The translations under genes were made by a program, and so were the position numbers. From assembly GCA_017303615.1 (NCBI GenBank), contig JAFLCK010000008.1, positions 1-64,000 on the forward strand: DNA of 64,000 nt, read 5' to 3'. Shown piece after piece: positions 42,487-51,409 of the stretch. How positions within the stretch are numbered: the stretch's first letter is position 1; each line of letters begins with the position of its first letter. Source of the DNA: Obscuribacter phosphatis_A. Its GTDB lineage: Bacteria > Cyanobacteriota > Vampirovibrionia > Obscuribacterales > Obscuribacteraceae. The notes under the pieces are model-generated. The model saw only the letters and a program-made list of their open reading frames with translations, had not been told where the DNA came from and ran no database searches.

Positions 42487-43161
42487 CTAGCGAGAAGGCT
42501 CTTCTTCTCTCAGTACATAGCCTTCGCCGCGTACTGTTTGAATAAGACGCTTAGAGCTTGCATCTTCCAGCTTGGAACGCAAATAACGGATATAGACTTC
42601 GATGACGTTTGATTCGCCGATAAAGTCGTAACCCCATACTTTGTCGAAGATGAACTCTCTAGACAGTACCTGTTCTGGGTACTGCATAAACAATCTCAAT
42701 AGGTCGAACTCTTTTGCTCTCAGATCGAGCTGACGCTCGCCTCTTTTGACGACACGGTTCAACTGGTCCATCCATAGGTCGGCATAGGTAAGAATGCCTT
42801 CCTGCGGTTTGCGGCGCATTACGGCGCGGATTCTTGCAAGAAGCTCTTCGGTGGCGAAGGGCTTGGTCAGATAGTCATCGGCGCCGCTGTCTAGACCGCT
42901 CACTCTATCTTGAACACCGTCTTTGGCGGTGAGCATGATGACGGGGACTTTGGACATGCCGCGCAGGCGTTTACAAACTTCTATACCGTCAAGACCAGGA
43001 AGCATGACGTCGAGGAGGACAAGGTCAGGCTGGTCTTTCTTGAAAAGGTCGAGACCTTGATTACCATCGTGAGCTACGGATACTTGATAGCCTTCATAAC
43101 CCAGCTCTAGCTCGATGAGACGAGCGATATTTACGTCGTCTTCAATGATCAGGATTTTCAA
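42487..43161 (-). CDS. OmpR/PhoB-family response regulator
   Basis: A 224-residue regulator. The receiver domain has D8/D9, phospho-acceptor D51 (LVLLDVMLPG) and the switch Lys in DDYLTKPF. The C-terminal winged helix reads LDLRAKEFDLLRLFMQ, then VIEVYIRYLRSKLE and TVRGEGYVL. The TTG start at 43161 follows TGAGGT; a longer frame upstream would start within non-conserved sequence. No histidine kinase is adjacent, so the partner must be elsewhere. A promoter and a perfect palindrome lie directly upstream. Confidence 0.9.
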   Translation of the reverse strand: MKILIIEDDVNIARLIELELGYEGYQVSVAHDGNQGLDLFKKDQPDLVLLDVMLPGLDGIEVCKRLRGMSKVPVIMLTAKDGVQDRVSGLDSGADDYLTKPFATEELLARIRAVMRRKPQEGILTYADLWMDQLNRVVKRGERQLDLRAKEFDLLRLFMQYPEQVLSREFIFDKVWGYDFIGESNVIEVYIRYLRSKLEDASSKRLIQTVRGEGYVLREEEPSR

Positions 43162-43188
43162 CGGACATACCTCACATGCACTTGCCAC

Positions 43189-43239
43189 GGTTAATATTAA
43201 CCCCCGTTCAATATGGCATGATCTAATCTTTTTGTCCAA
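43189..43239 (-). promoter_or_regulatory. Promoter and palindromic operator of the response regulator gene
   Basis: On the minus strand TTGGAC (43239-43234), an 18-base spacer and CATATT (43215-43210). The perfect 14-bp palindrome GGTTAATATTAACC at 43189-43202 covers the expected start point and the first bases of the transcript. It suits a dimeric repressor or autoregulation. Confidence 0.5.
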
Positions 43240-43331
43240 CCTTTTTAAATTTGTTACACGAAACCCCAAAAGGCAAACAGGGCAGGGAATAGCAAAATAA
43301 AACCGTTCCGCCCAAAAAAGAGAATTACCAA

Positions 43332-45128
43332 GTGGGGAAGACAAAAAAGAAAGCGCGGAAATCAAGTACCCATGGCAACCAGCCAGAATTAAAGGGGGAC
43401 TTGACCTGTCCCTACCGAGATCTTGCTGCTGAAGGTAAAGGGGAGGGCTTGCTTTTTCCCTTTGATGAAAAGGCTTTGGCGCAACTTGCCAGGGGTACGG
43501 CAGTGGTGATTGCCACCTGCCTGGCCTTGCCTGATGCCATTGCCATCATTCCCACATCTACCTCTGCCGTTTCTTGGGGGCTTAGGTTGATTGGCATTTG
43601 GACAATCGCCGCCGTCGCCTGGTTTGTCGGTTTTTTGTTTCTTACCGGTGTGTTCCGTTTGATCTCCGGCGGTGTCGTACTCACCGCCAGAGGGCTCAAG
43701 GTCTCGCGCTTCGACCGCCTCATACCCTATGAAACAATTCACAGCCTCAGTCTGGAACCAAATTATTTCTTCACTCGCATCTTTTCGCTGCCCGAGACGG
43801 CCAGGCGTCTCACTGTTCTTTTCGACCTTGGTTTCGGTGGCAGTATCGTCAAAAAGTTTCTTTTCCCCAATTTCCTCCCTTCATTCTTTTTTACTACAGC
43901 TACTTTCGATAGTCTGGTTCTTCATTTAGTAGAACGATGCGGCATGGTGCAACCGGCAGAGCCGGCCCTTGTTTCTGGCTTTTCTTTATCGCGACCAGGC
44001 GAACTGACTCGCATAGCCGCTACCTTTCGATTTATGGCAAAACAGCGAGTACTTGTCACTTTCATTATTGCCATTTCACTTGTCTCGTTTTTGGGGCGCA
44101 AAGCAGTGGTCAATTTTGCCTATAACCAGGGCAACAAGGTTTACTCCCAAGGCCGATACGACAGCGCACGCGAATATTTTGAATGGGCGGTTAAGACTGA
44201 TCCGACTTTTGCCGCCGGTTGGAATCTTTTGGGGCAGACCCATTATCGTCTGGCCGAGCGCAATTTGACTGATTTCAAAAAGGCGCGCAGCTGCTGGCGC
44301 ACGGCTATTTTGTGTAAGCTTGATTTTGTTGAGCCGCGCATAAACCTGGCTCGAATTGCCTTAATCGATAGAGACTTCGATGAAGCCTTGCGTTTGCTTG
44401 TGCATGCAGGAAAACTTGCACCTTCTGATGCATTGTCTAGGCTAATGGAAGCCGAACTTTTGCTAAAGATGGGTCGGCTGGATGCTTGTGCCGCTCAACT
44501 AGCTCAAGTGAAGGTAATGGCTGAAAGTAAGGCAGGCTTGACTCGCTCGCAGCAGATGCTTGCCGACTGCTTGAGCGCCCAGTGCAAGTTCTATAGCGGC
44601 GACAAGAAAGCTGCATCGGCGGCAATTGGCGGCTATAGTCTCGAACCGGCGAATTATCATAACGATGAGAATGTCACTTTGCTGCTCAGCAGTCGCGCTC
44701 TTGTAGACGGTCGCCCAGACTTGGCTGAGGCTGCTGTGCAGAGACAGCCCAATAATCCCGATGTTCTTTTGCAAGCAGCTTTTGTTTATTTGCAGCAGCC
44801 GGGTTTAAAGCCTACGCGATTCAAAGAAGATGCTAGATGCCGCTCTCTCTTGAATCTTGCCGCGGCTCGCAGCGGCGGGGTGAATCCCTGGGTGGGCACG
44901 CTTTATTGTCAGCTGGCTTTTCTTGGGCATGATAGGCCCGCAGCGCTAGCCTTTGCCAAACAGGCATTGCTTGTGCCGGAGCAAAATCAAGATGCAGTTG
45001 CTCTTTCTTATTTGAGTGAGATTTTGAAGAAGAATAACTGCTTAGAGCTTTCGAAAGAAGCCGAAGGGCGTGCTTTTGCCTTGAGGGCTCGGAAGCTCGA
45101 TCGACAATTTTCTATTTTGCCCTCTTGA
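43332..45128 (+). CDS. Membrane-anchored TPR protein
   Basis: A 598-residue protein, GTG start at 43332. The basic N-terminus is followed by hydrophobic segments (about 53-75 and 82-108) and a PH-like or YdjN-type region (LTARGLKVSRFDRLIPYETIHSL) that resembles the bacterial PH domain. A third hydrophobic segment lies near 238-253. The C-terminal half is TPR-like (VYSQGRYDSAREYFEWAVKTDPTFAAGWNLLGQ, in part). The mix suggests a membrane scaffold with cytoplasmic or periplasmic TPRs. It is divergent from the response regulator gene. Confidence 0.7.
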   Translation: MGKTKKKARKSSTHGNQPELKGDLTCPYRDLAAEGKGEGLLFPFDEKALAQLARGTAVVIATCLALPDAIAIIPTSTSAVSWGLRLIGIWTIAAVAWFVGFLFLTGVFRLISGGVVLTARGLKVSRFDRLIPYETIHSLSLEPNYFFTRIFSLPETARRLTVLFDLGFGGSIVKKFLFPNFLPSFFFTTATFDSLVLHLVERCGMVQPAEPALVSGFSLSRPGELTRIAATFRFMAKQRVLVTFIIAISLVSFLGRKAVVNFAYNQGNKVYSQGRYDSAREYFEWAVKTDPTFAAGWNLLGQTHYRLAERNLTDFKKARSCWRTAILCKLDFVEPRINLARIALIDRDFDEALRLLVHAGKLAPSDALSRLMEAELLLKMGRLDACAAQLAQVKVMAESKAGLTRSQQMLADCLSAQCKFYSGDKKAASAAIGGYSLEPANYHNDENVTLLLSSRALVDGRPDLAEAAVQRQPNNPDVLLQAAFVYLQQPGLKPTRFKEDARCRSLLNLAAARSGGVNPWVGTLYCQLAFLGHDRPAALAFAKQALLVPEQNQDAVALSYLSEILKKNNCLELSKEAEGRAFALRARKLDRQFSILPS

Positions 45129-45228
45129 GTTTTATCAGGGGACTTTTGCTACTAAGTTTTTATCACGAGACTTTCACCTGTTTCTCCTTAAGCTTTAGCC
45201 ATCCCCCCTTCGGAACGAGGTAGTGAAA

Positions 45229-45867
45229 ATGGCGATGGCGAATTCAATGACCTTAGAGGCAAGTACTGCGGCTAGGGACCTACCTTATAACAATAGACCC
45301 GAAGGTGGCGCCGAGGATAACTTCGATCCTCTGGCTAGTTCGCGCGATGCTGCCTATGGTGCCGCCGGCGGTGGTATAGCCGCCGACGCCATAGGCCCTA
45401 GTAAGAGTGCAGAGAAGAGTACAGATGGTTTTGAAATAGTCGATTCTCAAAAGAATGTTGGCGTCTATAACGACCTAATAAAGGAAGGTATGCCGCTCAG
45501 CAATGAAAATGGGCAGCAGGAAAAATTCATCGACGAAATGATCGGCGGTATGATGCTCGATGGAATCAGGAAGGAAGGCTTCTTGCTTGATGTAGACAAG
45601 CCGACTGATAGGCAGGTCGGTGAAGCCTTGATTGACATAGGTCTGAAGAATAGAATTGGACAGCTAGGCGATGCTGCAGTGAAGTCGGAGCTGAATCTGC
45701 CGGCTGATGCCGGTGCCGAAGCTGTCAAAGATGCTTATATAAAGCATGCTCTCAAAGAGATGGGCAGTCAGTTTGGGCAGGAATTGGAGAACCCGGAACA
45801 AATGGCTAAAGCCGTGCGCGATTGGGCGGCCGGAACCATGAAGGATGCCATAGGCTTGAAGAAGTAA
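45229..45867 (+). CDS. Hypothetical protein
   Basis: A 212-residue soluble protein; ATG 45229 follows GAGG 8 bases upstream (GTG 45223 is an alternative). The N-terminal third is low in complexity (AAYGAAGGGIAADAIG). The C-terminal two-thirds are helical with no signal peptide (NDLIKEGMPLSNENGQQEKF, then EALIDIGLKNRIGQLG). I do not recognise a family. It converges on the MscS gene with a one-base gap. Confidence 0.55.
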   Translation: MAMANSMTLEASTAARDLPYNNRPEGGAEDNFDPLASSRDAAYGAAGGGIAADAIGPSKSAEKSTDGFEIVDSQKNVGVYNDLIKEGMPLSNENGQQEKFIDEMIGGMMLDGIRKEGFLLDVDKPTDRQVGEALIDIGLKNRIGQLGDAAVKSELNLPADAGAEAVKDAYIKHALKEMGSQFGQELENPEQMAKAVRDWAAGTMKDAIGLKK

Positions 45868-45868
45868 G

Positions 45869-47599
45869 CTATTTGGCTTTTACTGATTCTACTTTGAAGC
45901 CCGGTACACTATAGTCCTTACTTCTTTCTTTTGTCGGTATAGTGATCTCGTTTCCGTCTCTCAGGCTGGCGTAATGAGGCGACATGATCTCTACACCGGA
46001 GGCGTTGAAGCAGTCTTGAATAGCTGCATGTAGTTGCGAGTAAATGCCTACCATATTTTCGGCGTGGCGGGTGTAGGCATTTAACTCGTACTCTACATAA
46101 AAGTCATTCAGGGCTCTTTGTAAAACAAAAGGCTCGGGCTCTTCCATGATTTCTGGACATTCTTTAGCCGCCTTGATGAGTAGTTCGTGTACTTGCCGCC
46201 AGGGGGCGTCATAGCCGATGGTCACACTGGTGTGCAAAATCAAGCCTTGCTCTTTTGTTTTGGAAGAATAGTTAGTTATGTCTGTGGTCACTAGCTGACC
46301 GTTATGAATGGTGATCATTTCATTCTTAATTGTCTTGATGCGGGTGGTAAACAGCGTTCTCTCCACCACATCACCTACATGGTCGCCAATCTTGACGCGA
46401 TCGCCAAGCTTGAAGGCACGGGTATAAGTGAGCACCACACCTGCTACCAAGTGTCCGATGGCGCCTGTAGAGCCGAGCGAAATAAGTAAACCAATAAATA
46501 AACCAATTTGTTTAAAAGCTGGACTGTCCCAGCCAGGTAGATATGGCGCGGCCACTACCAGGGCCATAAAGATAGTCAAGGCCTTGATTAACTTGTAGGT
46601 TGGCTCTGCCCAATCGGGGTCAAAATCTTGCAGAGTTAAGTTGGATTTGCTTACTTCATCAAAGAAAAAGCGCAGAACTACCAAGACCCCGTATGTAAGA
46701 TAGCCGATTACCATGAGCACAAAGAAATTTGGTATGTATTCGCTCAGGCTGTGCAGTCCGCTGCTTAAAGGCGTGATTGTTTTGTTCATCAACTGCAAGC
46801 CATAGATTTTGGTCCAGGGGAAGAAATTTAGGGCGGAGAAAATATAGAAGTGTAGAAGGGCTAGAAAGAAACCGAAAAAGAATGTCCGGGTCAGAAAAGT
46901 AACCGACAATTCCAGCAAATCTTTAATTACGGCACCCTTGGCTCTGGCATCTTTAAAGCTGGTTTGCACACGTAGAACAAGATATTTAGAAACTAGTTGC
47001 GATAGATTAGAGAGATTGCTGACAAAAATAGTAAGTAAGAGCAAGCCGACGATAACACCGGCCGCCCCTAGCGCCAGTCGTCCCGGGCGGCTATCTTGTT
47101 TGTATTGCTCGGCGACTGCTTTCAGTCTCTTGATATAGTCCTCTGCCAGTCCGGCGCTTGAAATCTTGATGCTTTTTGCTTCTTCATTGGAAACTAGCAT
47201 CACCACTTGGTCTTTGTAAAAAATGCGGGTGCCGAATTCATCGGGCACGGGATGGAACTCTTCGGCATTGAAGTCATGAAGAGCATAGATATTGTCGAGG
47301 CGCGACTGAATTAGCTTGACCCTCTCGGTTTTGGTCAAGGGACCGTTTGAGCCAAAAACACCGATAACTCTTTGTCCATCTACATAGACATAACCGGGTT
47401 GTTCTTCGGCGCTGGCTTCCGAATCTTCCCTGGTTTCGGCAGAGGCGGCGTTAAAAAAGCCAAAGAGCAAGAGGACAAAGCTGAGGGCTAAGGTGAGGGC
47501 TAAGGGGAGAAGTCGATAGCCTGGCGCCCCTGCCCCAGATAGGTCCAATGAAATTAGCTCTCTATTCCCCAGACCTGGTTTATGCATGCTTTGCCCCAT
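45869..47599 (-). CDS. MscS-family mechanosensitive channel
   Basis: A 576-residue protein. A signal or first membrane segment lies near 33-50. A periplasmic part of about 120 residues (YVYVDGQRVIGVFG, then helical) comes next, followed by several membrane helices (about 175-195, 228-252, 283-310 and 335-352). The MscS core is near 360-425: helices ending GLLISLGSTGAIGHLVAGVVLTYTRAF, then the beta-domain LGDRVKIGDHVGDVVERTLFTTRIKT. It releases solutes on osmotic down-shock. The extra N-terminal domain marks it as a larger MscS variant. Confidence 0.88.
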   Translation of the reverse strand: MGQSMHKPGLGNRELISLDLSGAGAPGYRLLPLALTLALSFVLLLFGFFNAASAETREDSEASAEEQPGYVYVDGQRVIGVFGSNGPLTKTERVKLIQSRLDNIYALHDFNAEEFHPVPDEFGTRIFYKDQVVMLVSNEEAKSIKISSAGLAEDYIKRLKAVAEQYKQDSRPGRLALGAAGVIVGLLLLTIFVSNLSNLSQLVSKYLVLRVQTSFKDARAKGAVIKDLLELSVTFLTRTFFFGFFLALLHFYIFSALNFFPWTKIYGLQLMNKTITPLSSGLHSLSEYIPNFFVLMVIGYLTYGVLVVLRFFFDEVSKSNLTLQDFDPDWAEPTYKLIKALTIFMALVVAAPYLPGWDSPAFKQIGLFIGLLISLGSTGAIGHLVAGVVLTYTRAFKLGDRVKIGDHVGDVVERTLFTTRIKTIKNEMITIHNGQLVTTDITNYSSKTKEQGLILHTSVTIGYDAPWRQVHELLIKAAKECPEIMEEPEPFVLQRALNDFYVEYELNAYTRHAENMVGIYSQLHAAIQDCFNASGVEIMSPHYASLRDGNEITIPTKERSKDYSVPGFKVESVKAK

Positions 47600-47728
47600 T
47601 GCCGTTTCTGCTCAAATTTTGCCTAATTATAGCGACAAAGTATTGCACTTTTCTCTGACACAACTTTGACATTGGTCCCTGGAAATATGAGGGCATAGCA
47701 AATCACCCTTCTTTCTGGAGATTACTTT

Positions 47729-48481
47729 ATGACTGAGATTCTTGGCGGCAGAAAATGCAAAGACGGACAAGACAACAATCAAGACCATAGTGCTGAGCCA
47801 AGCGGGCTCAATCTAGTCGATATCGCAAATGACAATAGAAACGAGCAGAAGCAGAAGCAAGGTCAAGAGCAAAGACAAGACCAGTCTCAGTCCCAGCGAC
47901 TAGATAATGTTGGTAATGTTTCTGGTGGTGGCGGTAACTCTTCGACTTATATAGAGGGTGATTTCACGCCCTCTTACAACCCTTGTCGTGATGCCGAGGT
48001 CAATGCCGGCATCAGTATAGCCGGCAGCGGCGCTCATTTTGGTTTTGCCAATACCGATAGCAGTTGTCGCAATGCCTTGACTGGCCGCATGCAAGCCGAT
48101 ACTGCCGCTACGCTCTCTCAAGGTACTGCCATCGCTGCCGATACTATGGTGAGAGTGCTGGAGAGCCTTAGTCCGGCCGAGCGAGCCTTGGTCTCTCAAG
48201 CCACAATCGATATAATTGTGGGCAATGCCCGCAATCAAGGAGCCATCGGTGAGCAGGTAGTGCGCACCATTGGCGGTGAAAAGCCTAGACTTCAGGGTGG
48301 TGGCTCTGCTGGCGGTAGTGGCTCTTCCCTTTCCAGCCTGGAAACTCGTTTAAACCAGGTCGAGGAAAGGCAGAGCCACACCGAAGCTATCAGCGAGCAA
48401 GCGGCAAAGGATGCTTCTTTTGCCTACGATCATGCCAGGCAAGCCAATGAGAGGCTTTTTGAACTGCGTGCAAGAAAGTAA
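47729..48481 (+). CDS. Hypothetical protein with Gln-rich N-terminal linker
   Basis: A 250-residue protein. Residues about 36-60 are Gln/Asn/Lys/Arg-rich (NDNRNEQKQKQGQEQRQDQS). A conserved-looking middle part (YIEGDFTPSYNPCRDAEVN, then FGFANTDSSCRNALT) has two Cys that could pair. The C-terminus is a predicted coiled coil (LETRLNQVEERQSHTEAISEQ). The Q-rich region followed by a Pro-Cys and Gly-Ser segment resembles proteins coded by some phages and plasmids, though no phage genes are nearby. No signal peptide. Function unknown. Confidence 0.6.
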   Translation: MTEILGGRKCKDGQDNNQDHSAEPSGLNLVDIANDNRNEQKQKQGQEQRQDQSQSQRLDNVGNVSGGGGNSSTYIEGDFTPSYNPCRDAEVNAGISIAGSGAHFGFANTDSSCRNALTGRMQADTAATLSQGTAIAADTMVRVLESLSPAERALVSQATIDIIVGNARNQGAIGEQVVRTIGGEKPRLQGGGSAGGSGSSLSSLETRLNQVEERQSHTEAISEQAAKDASFAYDHARQANERLFELRARK

Positions 48482-48575
48482 GCGATTAAGAGCCGGTAGA
48501 GAAGACTAAGAAGCTTACCTTCAATGACAAGTCGAACTATCTATTTAATCTAAAAAGAGAAATGGGAGAGGGTTC

Positions 48576-49364
48576 ATGGCATTTTCTAAGTATGTTGAAA
48601 GCGAGCAAATCTCTGGAACGGCGTTTGAGATGCCTGACGGCTATCTGGCTGAATTGCCTGTTTACAGACGCTTAGCTGATTCGTCCTTTATGAGCCCCGA
48701 GGAAGAAGCTCGTCTCAAACGCGAACCCTTTCGCTTTCCGCAAAATGACAGGGTTTCGCAAGATAAGCTGGCTGCTTTGGGTTTTGCTGCAGACAAGGGC
48801 TTTTCCTTCTATTCATCTACACCTGAGAGTGATTGTGTAAAGTCTAGTTCTAGTTTCGGCTTTGGTTTCTTCGGTAAGTATTTCGGCGGTCGTAAGTTCG
48901 AGCTTGACCGCTCCTGTCAGCTTGCCGGTTTGGCAAGAGAAGCGGCGGCGCTGTCTCTGGTTGGTTTCACTGGGGGGAAGGGTGGAGAGGGCGGAGTGAT
49001 TGCATCGGTTCTAGAGAATTCCTTGAATCGGGACAGTCACTCTGCTTCTCCTGCAACTAGATTTTCTTTTATCCAGAATGTCCAGAGTGTTCAGAGTGTC
49101 CAGAGTGTTCAGAATGCCAGGCGAGACGGACAAGCTGATTCTCAGAGCAACTTCTCGGACGTTGATCCTTCTCGGTTGCTTGCCGGCTTACGCAAAGTCG
49201 AAAATCGGTCGGGTTTGGCTCTCGATTTGGTGCGCTTGTCGGCCGATACTGCGGTTGTCAGCCGGGCTTATGATCAAGCTCTCAAGCAGATGACCAACAA
49301 ACCGAACGCTTGTCTCATCGAGTCTCAAGCCTTGAAGCGCAATCTTATGCAATGCGATATCTAG
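48576..49364 (+). CDS. Hypothetical protein with VQS tandem repeats
   Basis: A 262-residue soluble protein with ATG 48576 after GGGAGAGGG. Glycine-rich and Phe-rich segments (SSSFGFGFFGKYFGG) occur in the middle. A tandem (VQS) repeat follows, coded by four 9-base units at about 49077-49115. The C-terminus is helical. It converges on the histidine kinase gene with 15 bases between. Family not recognised. Confidence 0.55.
   Translation: MAFSKYVESEQISGTAFEMPDGYLAELPVYRRLADSSFMSPEEEARLKREPFRFPQNDRVSQDKLAALGFAADKGFSFYSSTPESDCVKSSSSFGFGFFGKYFGGRKFELDRSCQLAGLAREAAALSLVGFTGGKGGEGGVIASVLENSLNRDSHSASPATRFSFIQNVQSVQSVQSVQNARRDGQADSQSNFSDVDPSRLLAGLRKVENRSGLALDLVRLSADTAVVSRAYDQALKQMTNKPNACLIESQALKRNLMQCDI
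49077..49115 (+). repeat. Four tandem 9-bp repeats coding VQS
   Basis: Units gtccagagt/gttcagagt alternate, giving VQSVQSVQSVQN in frame. Synonymous differences between units show the array is not brand new. Confidence 0.8.
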
Positions 49365-49379
49365 AGATTGGGAGCACAA

Positions 49380-51200
49380 TCAAGAGTTGGCTGGAAGAGT
49401 GAATATGAAGCTTGTGCCGGCTTCGTTATTGGCATTGTTCTCTGCCCAAATCGAGCCGCCGTGCATTTCTACTAGAGCTTTGCAGATAGTCAAACCTAGA
49501 CCACTTCCGCCTTTTTCTCTGGCATCTCTTTCTTCTACTTGGGCGAATTCTTTGAAAATCTCTTGCAACTTCTCCCGGGGGATTCCTCGACCCTGATCTT
49601 TTACTCTGATTTTGACGAACTGTCCTGTCGCTTCAGCTTCCAAGACAATTGTGCTTTTCTCTGGAGAAAATTTGATGGCGTTGCCGATGAGATTTACCAG
49701 TACCTGAGCAATGCGGTCGGGATCAGCCGAAACTTCTATTTCAAGCTGTCCTTGCAGCCTGATTTCAATTTGTTTTTGTTGACTGAGGGCTAGCACCGTA
49801 TCGAGAGCGAGATCGAAGAGTTCTCCGGTCATGATTTGCGCTTTCTGAAGCTTGAGCTGCCCGGCTCTGATTTTTTCAATATCGAGCAAATCGTTTATGA
49901 GCAGAGACATGCGTGCGCTAGCCTTATCGGCGCGCTCAACCAGTTTCTTTGCCTCTTGGTCAAGCTTGCCGCTCATGCCCGAATCGAGCATCTCCAGTAC
50001 ATGCCTAACGGCTGTCAGTGGGGTGCGCAAGTCGTGCGTCACCATTTTTACTACTTCCTGACGCAGTCTCTCGGCGTCTTTTCTTTCGGTTATGTCATGT
50101 ATGACGCAAAACAGCGCGCCTTCTTCGCTCGACCAATGTACCGACCAGAGAACATCAATCAGTTTTCCGTCAGCTCTGTACATTTGTACTTCAAATTGGG
50201 CACTGCTGTTTCTGGTGTTTTCTAAGGCATTTGAAACTCGCTTTATATCGGCTTCGTGCATTAGATCTGTAAAGAAACGCCCTTGCAAGTCTTGCGCTTC
50301 GATGCCGAATAGATTGAAGGCAGCTTTGCTGACTGCTGTAAATTTGCCTTCTTTAGATATTGAACAAATCAAGTCGCGAGCGTTTTCTAGAATGGCGCGC
50401 TCTCTGTAGTTCGCTTCTTCGAGAGTTTCGACCATATTGGTGAATACCCTATCGACTCTAGCAATTTCATCAGTGCCTTCAATCGGACCACCGAGAGCTT
50501 CGCCTCTTGCCACCGCTGATGCTTTCTCTGCCAGGCGCGCCAATCTTTTCGTTAGTGAATTGGTCACTAGATATGCCAGCAACAGACTAAAAGTCACTGA
50601 TGAGAACAGCAAAACATTGATCAAGACTTTGACGGTGCTGTTCTTTTCGCTTTGAGCTTGTGCTGCCGCTCGACTTTCTTCTCGCACTTCTTTATTTAGT
50701 TCGAGCAGTTCCGGGCTGACCATTGCTCGCGCATAACGACCCAGGTGTTTCTTTATATAAGAAAAACGCTCTAGGTCTCCGGCGGCAAAGGCTTGAACAC
50801 CGGTTTCTATTTCTTTAGAGGCTTGTTTGTAAGCTGTCTCGGTATCGGCAATCACTTGCCTTTGTTTTCTATTTTCTGCTGTCAGCTCCTTTAGTCGATT
50901 CAATTCCTTTTCGACTTTGGCTCTTTCGACAATGCGAAATTCGCCGGAATTGCCCTCCTTGACCAGGTCTCCCAGTTTGTTGGTGGTGATGAGGGTATAA
51001 AGCTCTTTGATTAGTGAATTTGTGCAGTCACTGATTTCAGCTTGCTTAATGGCTTCTCTTGCGGCGCCGTCGGCCTGCATGACGGCTTCTTGCAGCATTA
51101 GCACGGCGGCTATCTCAAAGCAGAGCGGCACCAGCACAAGCAGCAAGCCCTTCTTTACTATAGAGATGTTTGGGACTCGTAGTTCTTTCGCTTCGGGCAT
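49380..51200 (-). CDS. Membrane sensor histidine kinase (HAMP-PAS-HisKA-HATPase)
   Basis: A 606-residue kinase. A first helix lies near 17-35 and a second near 192-214, flanking a helical sensor part of about 150 residues (CHASE3-like). HAMP covers about 212-262, PAS about 268-375 (LICSISKEGKFTAVSKAAFNLFG). The HisKA phospho-acceptor is H389 in MVTHDLRTPLTAVRH. The ATPase has NLIGNAIKFSP, VKDQGRGIP and GGSGLGLTICKALVEMHGG. It is divergent from the response regulator at 51410, a likely partner. Confidence 0.93.
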   Translation of the reverse strand: MPEAKELRVPNISIVKKGLLLVLVPLCFEIAAVLMLQEAVMQADGAAREAIKQAEISDCTNSLIKELYTLITTNKLGDLVKEGNSGEFRIVERAKVEKELNRLKELTAENRKQRQVIADTETAYKQASKEIETGVQAFAAGDLERFSYIKKHLGRYARAMVSPELLELNKEVREESRAAAQAQSEKNSTVKVLINVLLFSSVTFSLLLAYLVTNSLTKRLARLAEKASAVARGEALGGPIEGTDEIARVDRVFTNMVETLEEANYRERAILENARDLICSISKEGKFTAVSKAAFNLFGIEAQDLQGRFFTDLMHEADIKRVSNALENTRNSSAQFEVQMYRADGKLIDVLWSVHWSSEEGALFCVIHDITERKDAERLRQEVVKMVTHDLRTPLTAVRHVLEMLDSGMSGKLDQEAKKLVERADKASARMSLLINDLLDIEKIRAGQLKLQKAQIMTGELFDLALDTVLALSQQKQIEIRLQGQLEIEVSADPDRIAQVLVNLIGNAIKFSPEKSTIVLEAEATGQFVKIRVKDQGRGIPREKLQEIFKEFAQVEERDAREKGGSGLGLTICKALVEMHGGSIWAENNANNEAGTSFIFTLPANS

Positions 51201-51276
51201 TTGCTTGCATCAGACAATGCTTTGGGGGATTAGGTGAAATCCTGGATATTTACTAGGATTTCAGTAGAGGCTCCGG

Positions 51277-51312
51277 TAGTTGTTTCGATAGTTGTTTCGA
51301 TAGTTGTTTCGG
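51277..51312 (+). repeat. Three tandem 12-bp repeats between kinase and regulator genes
   Basis: The unit TAGTTGTTTCGA repeats three times (51277-51288, 51289-51300, 51301-51312, the last ending in G). It is within the 209-base gap between the divergent kinase and regulator. Direct repeats of about one helical turn are common binding sites for OmpR-type regulators; autoregulation is an inference. Confidence 0.8.
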
Positions 51313-51409
51313 TAATTATCCATGATTTGTTTTAGATGAGGTATATTCTGCCGAGAATCGTGGAATATTTTTCGCAGTCGATGAGACTTAAAAAGGGGAG
51401 CGGCCGCTA

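Noticed and set aside
47729..49364. Region of unknown proteins considered as a prophage remnant
   Set aside because: No integrase, capsid, terminase, tail or lysis genes, and ordinary genes flank it.
51277..51312. 12-bp direct repeats considered as plasmid or replication iterons
   Set aside because: Only three copies, located between two signalling genes, with no replication gene nearby.
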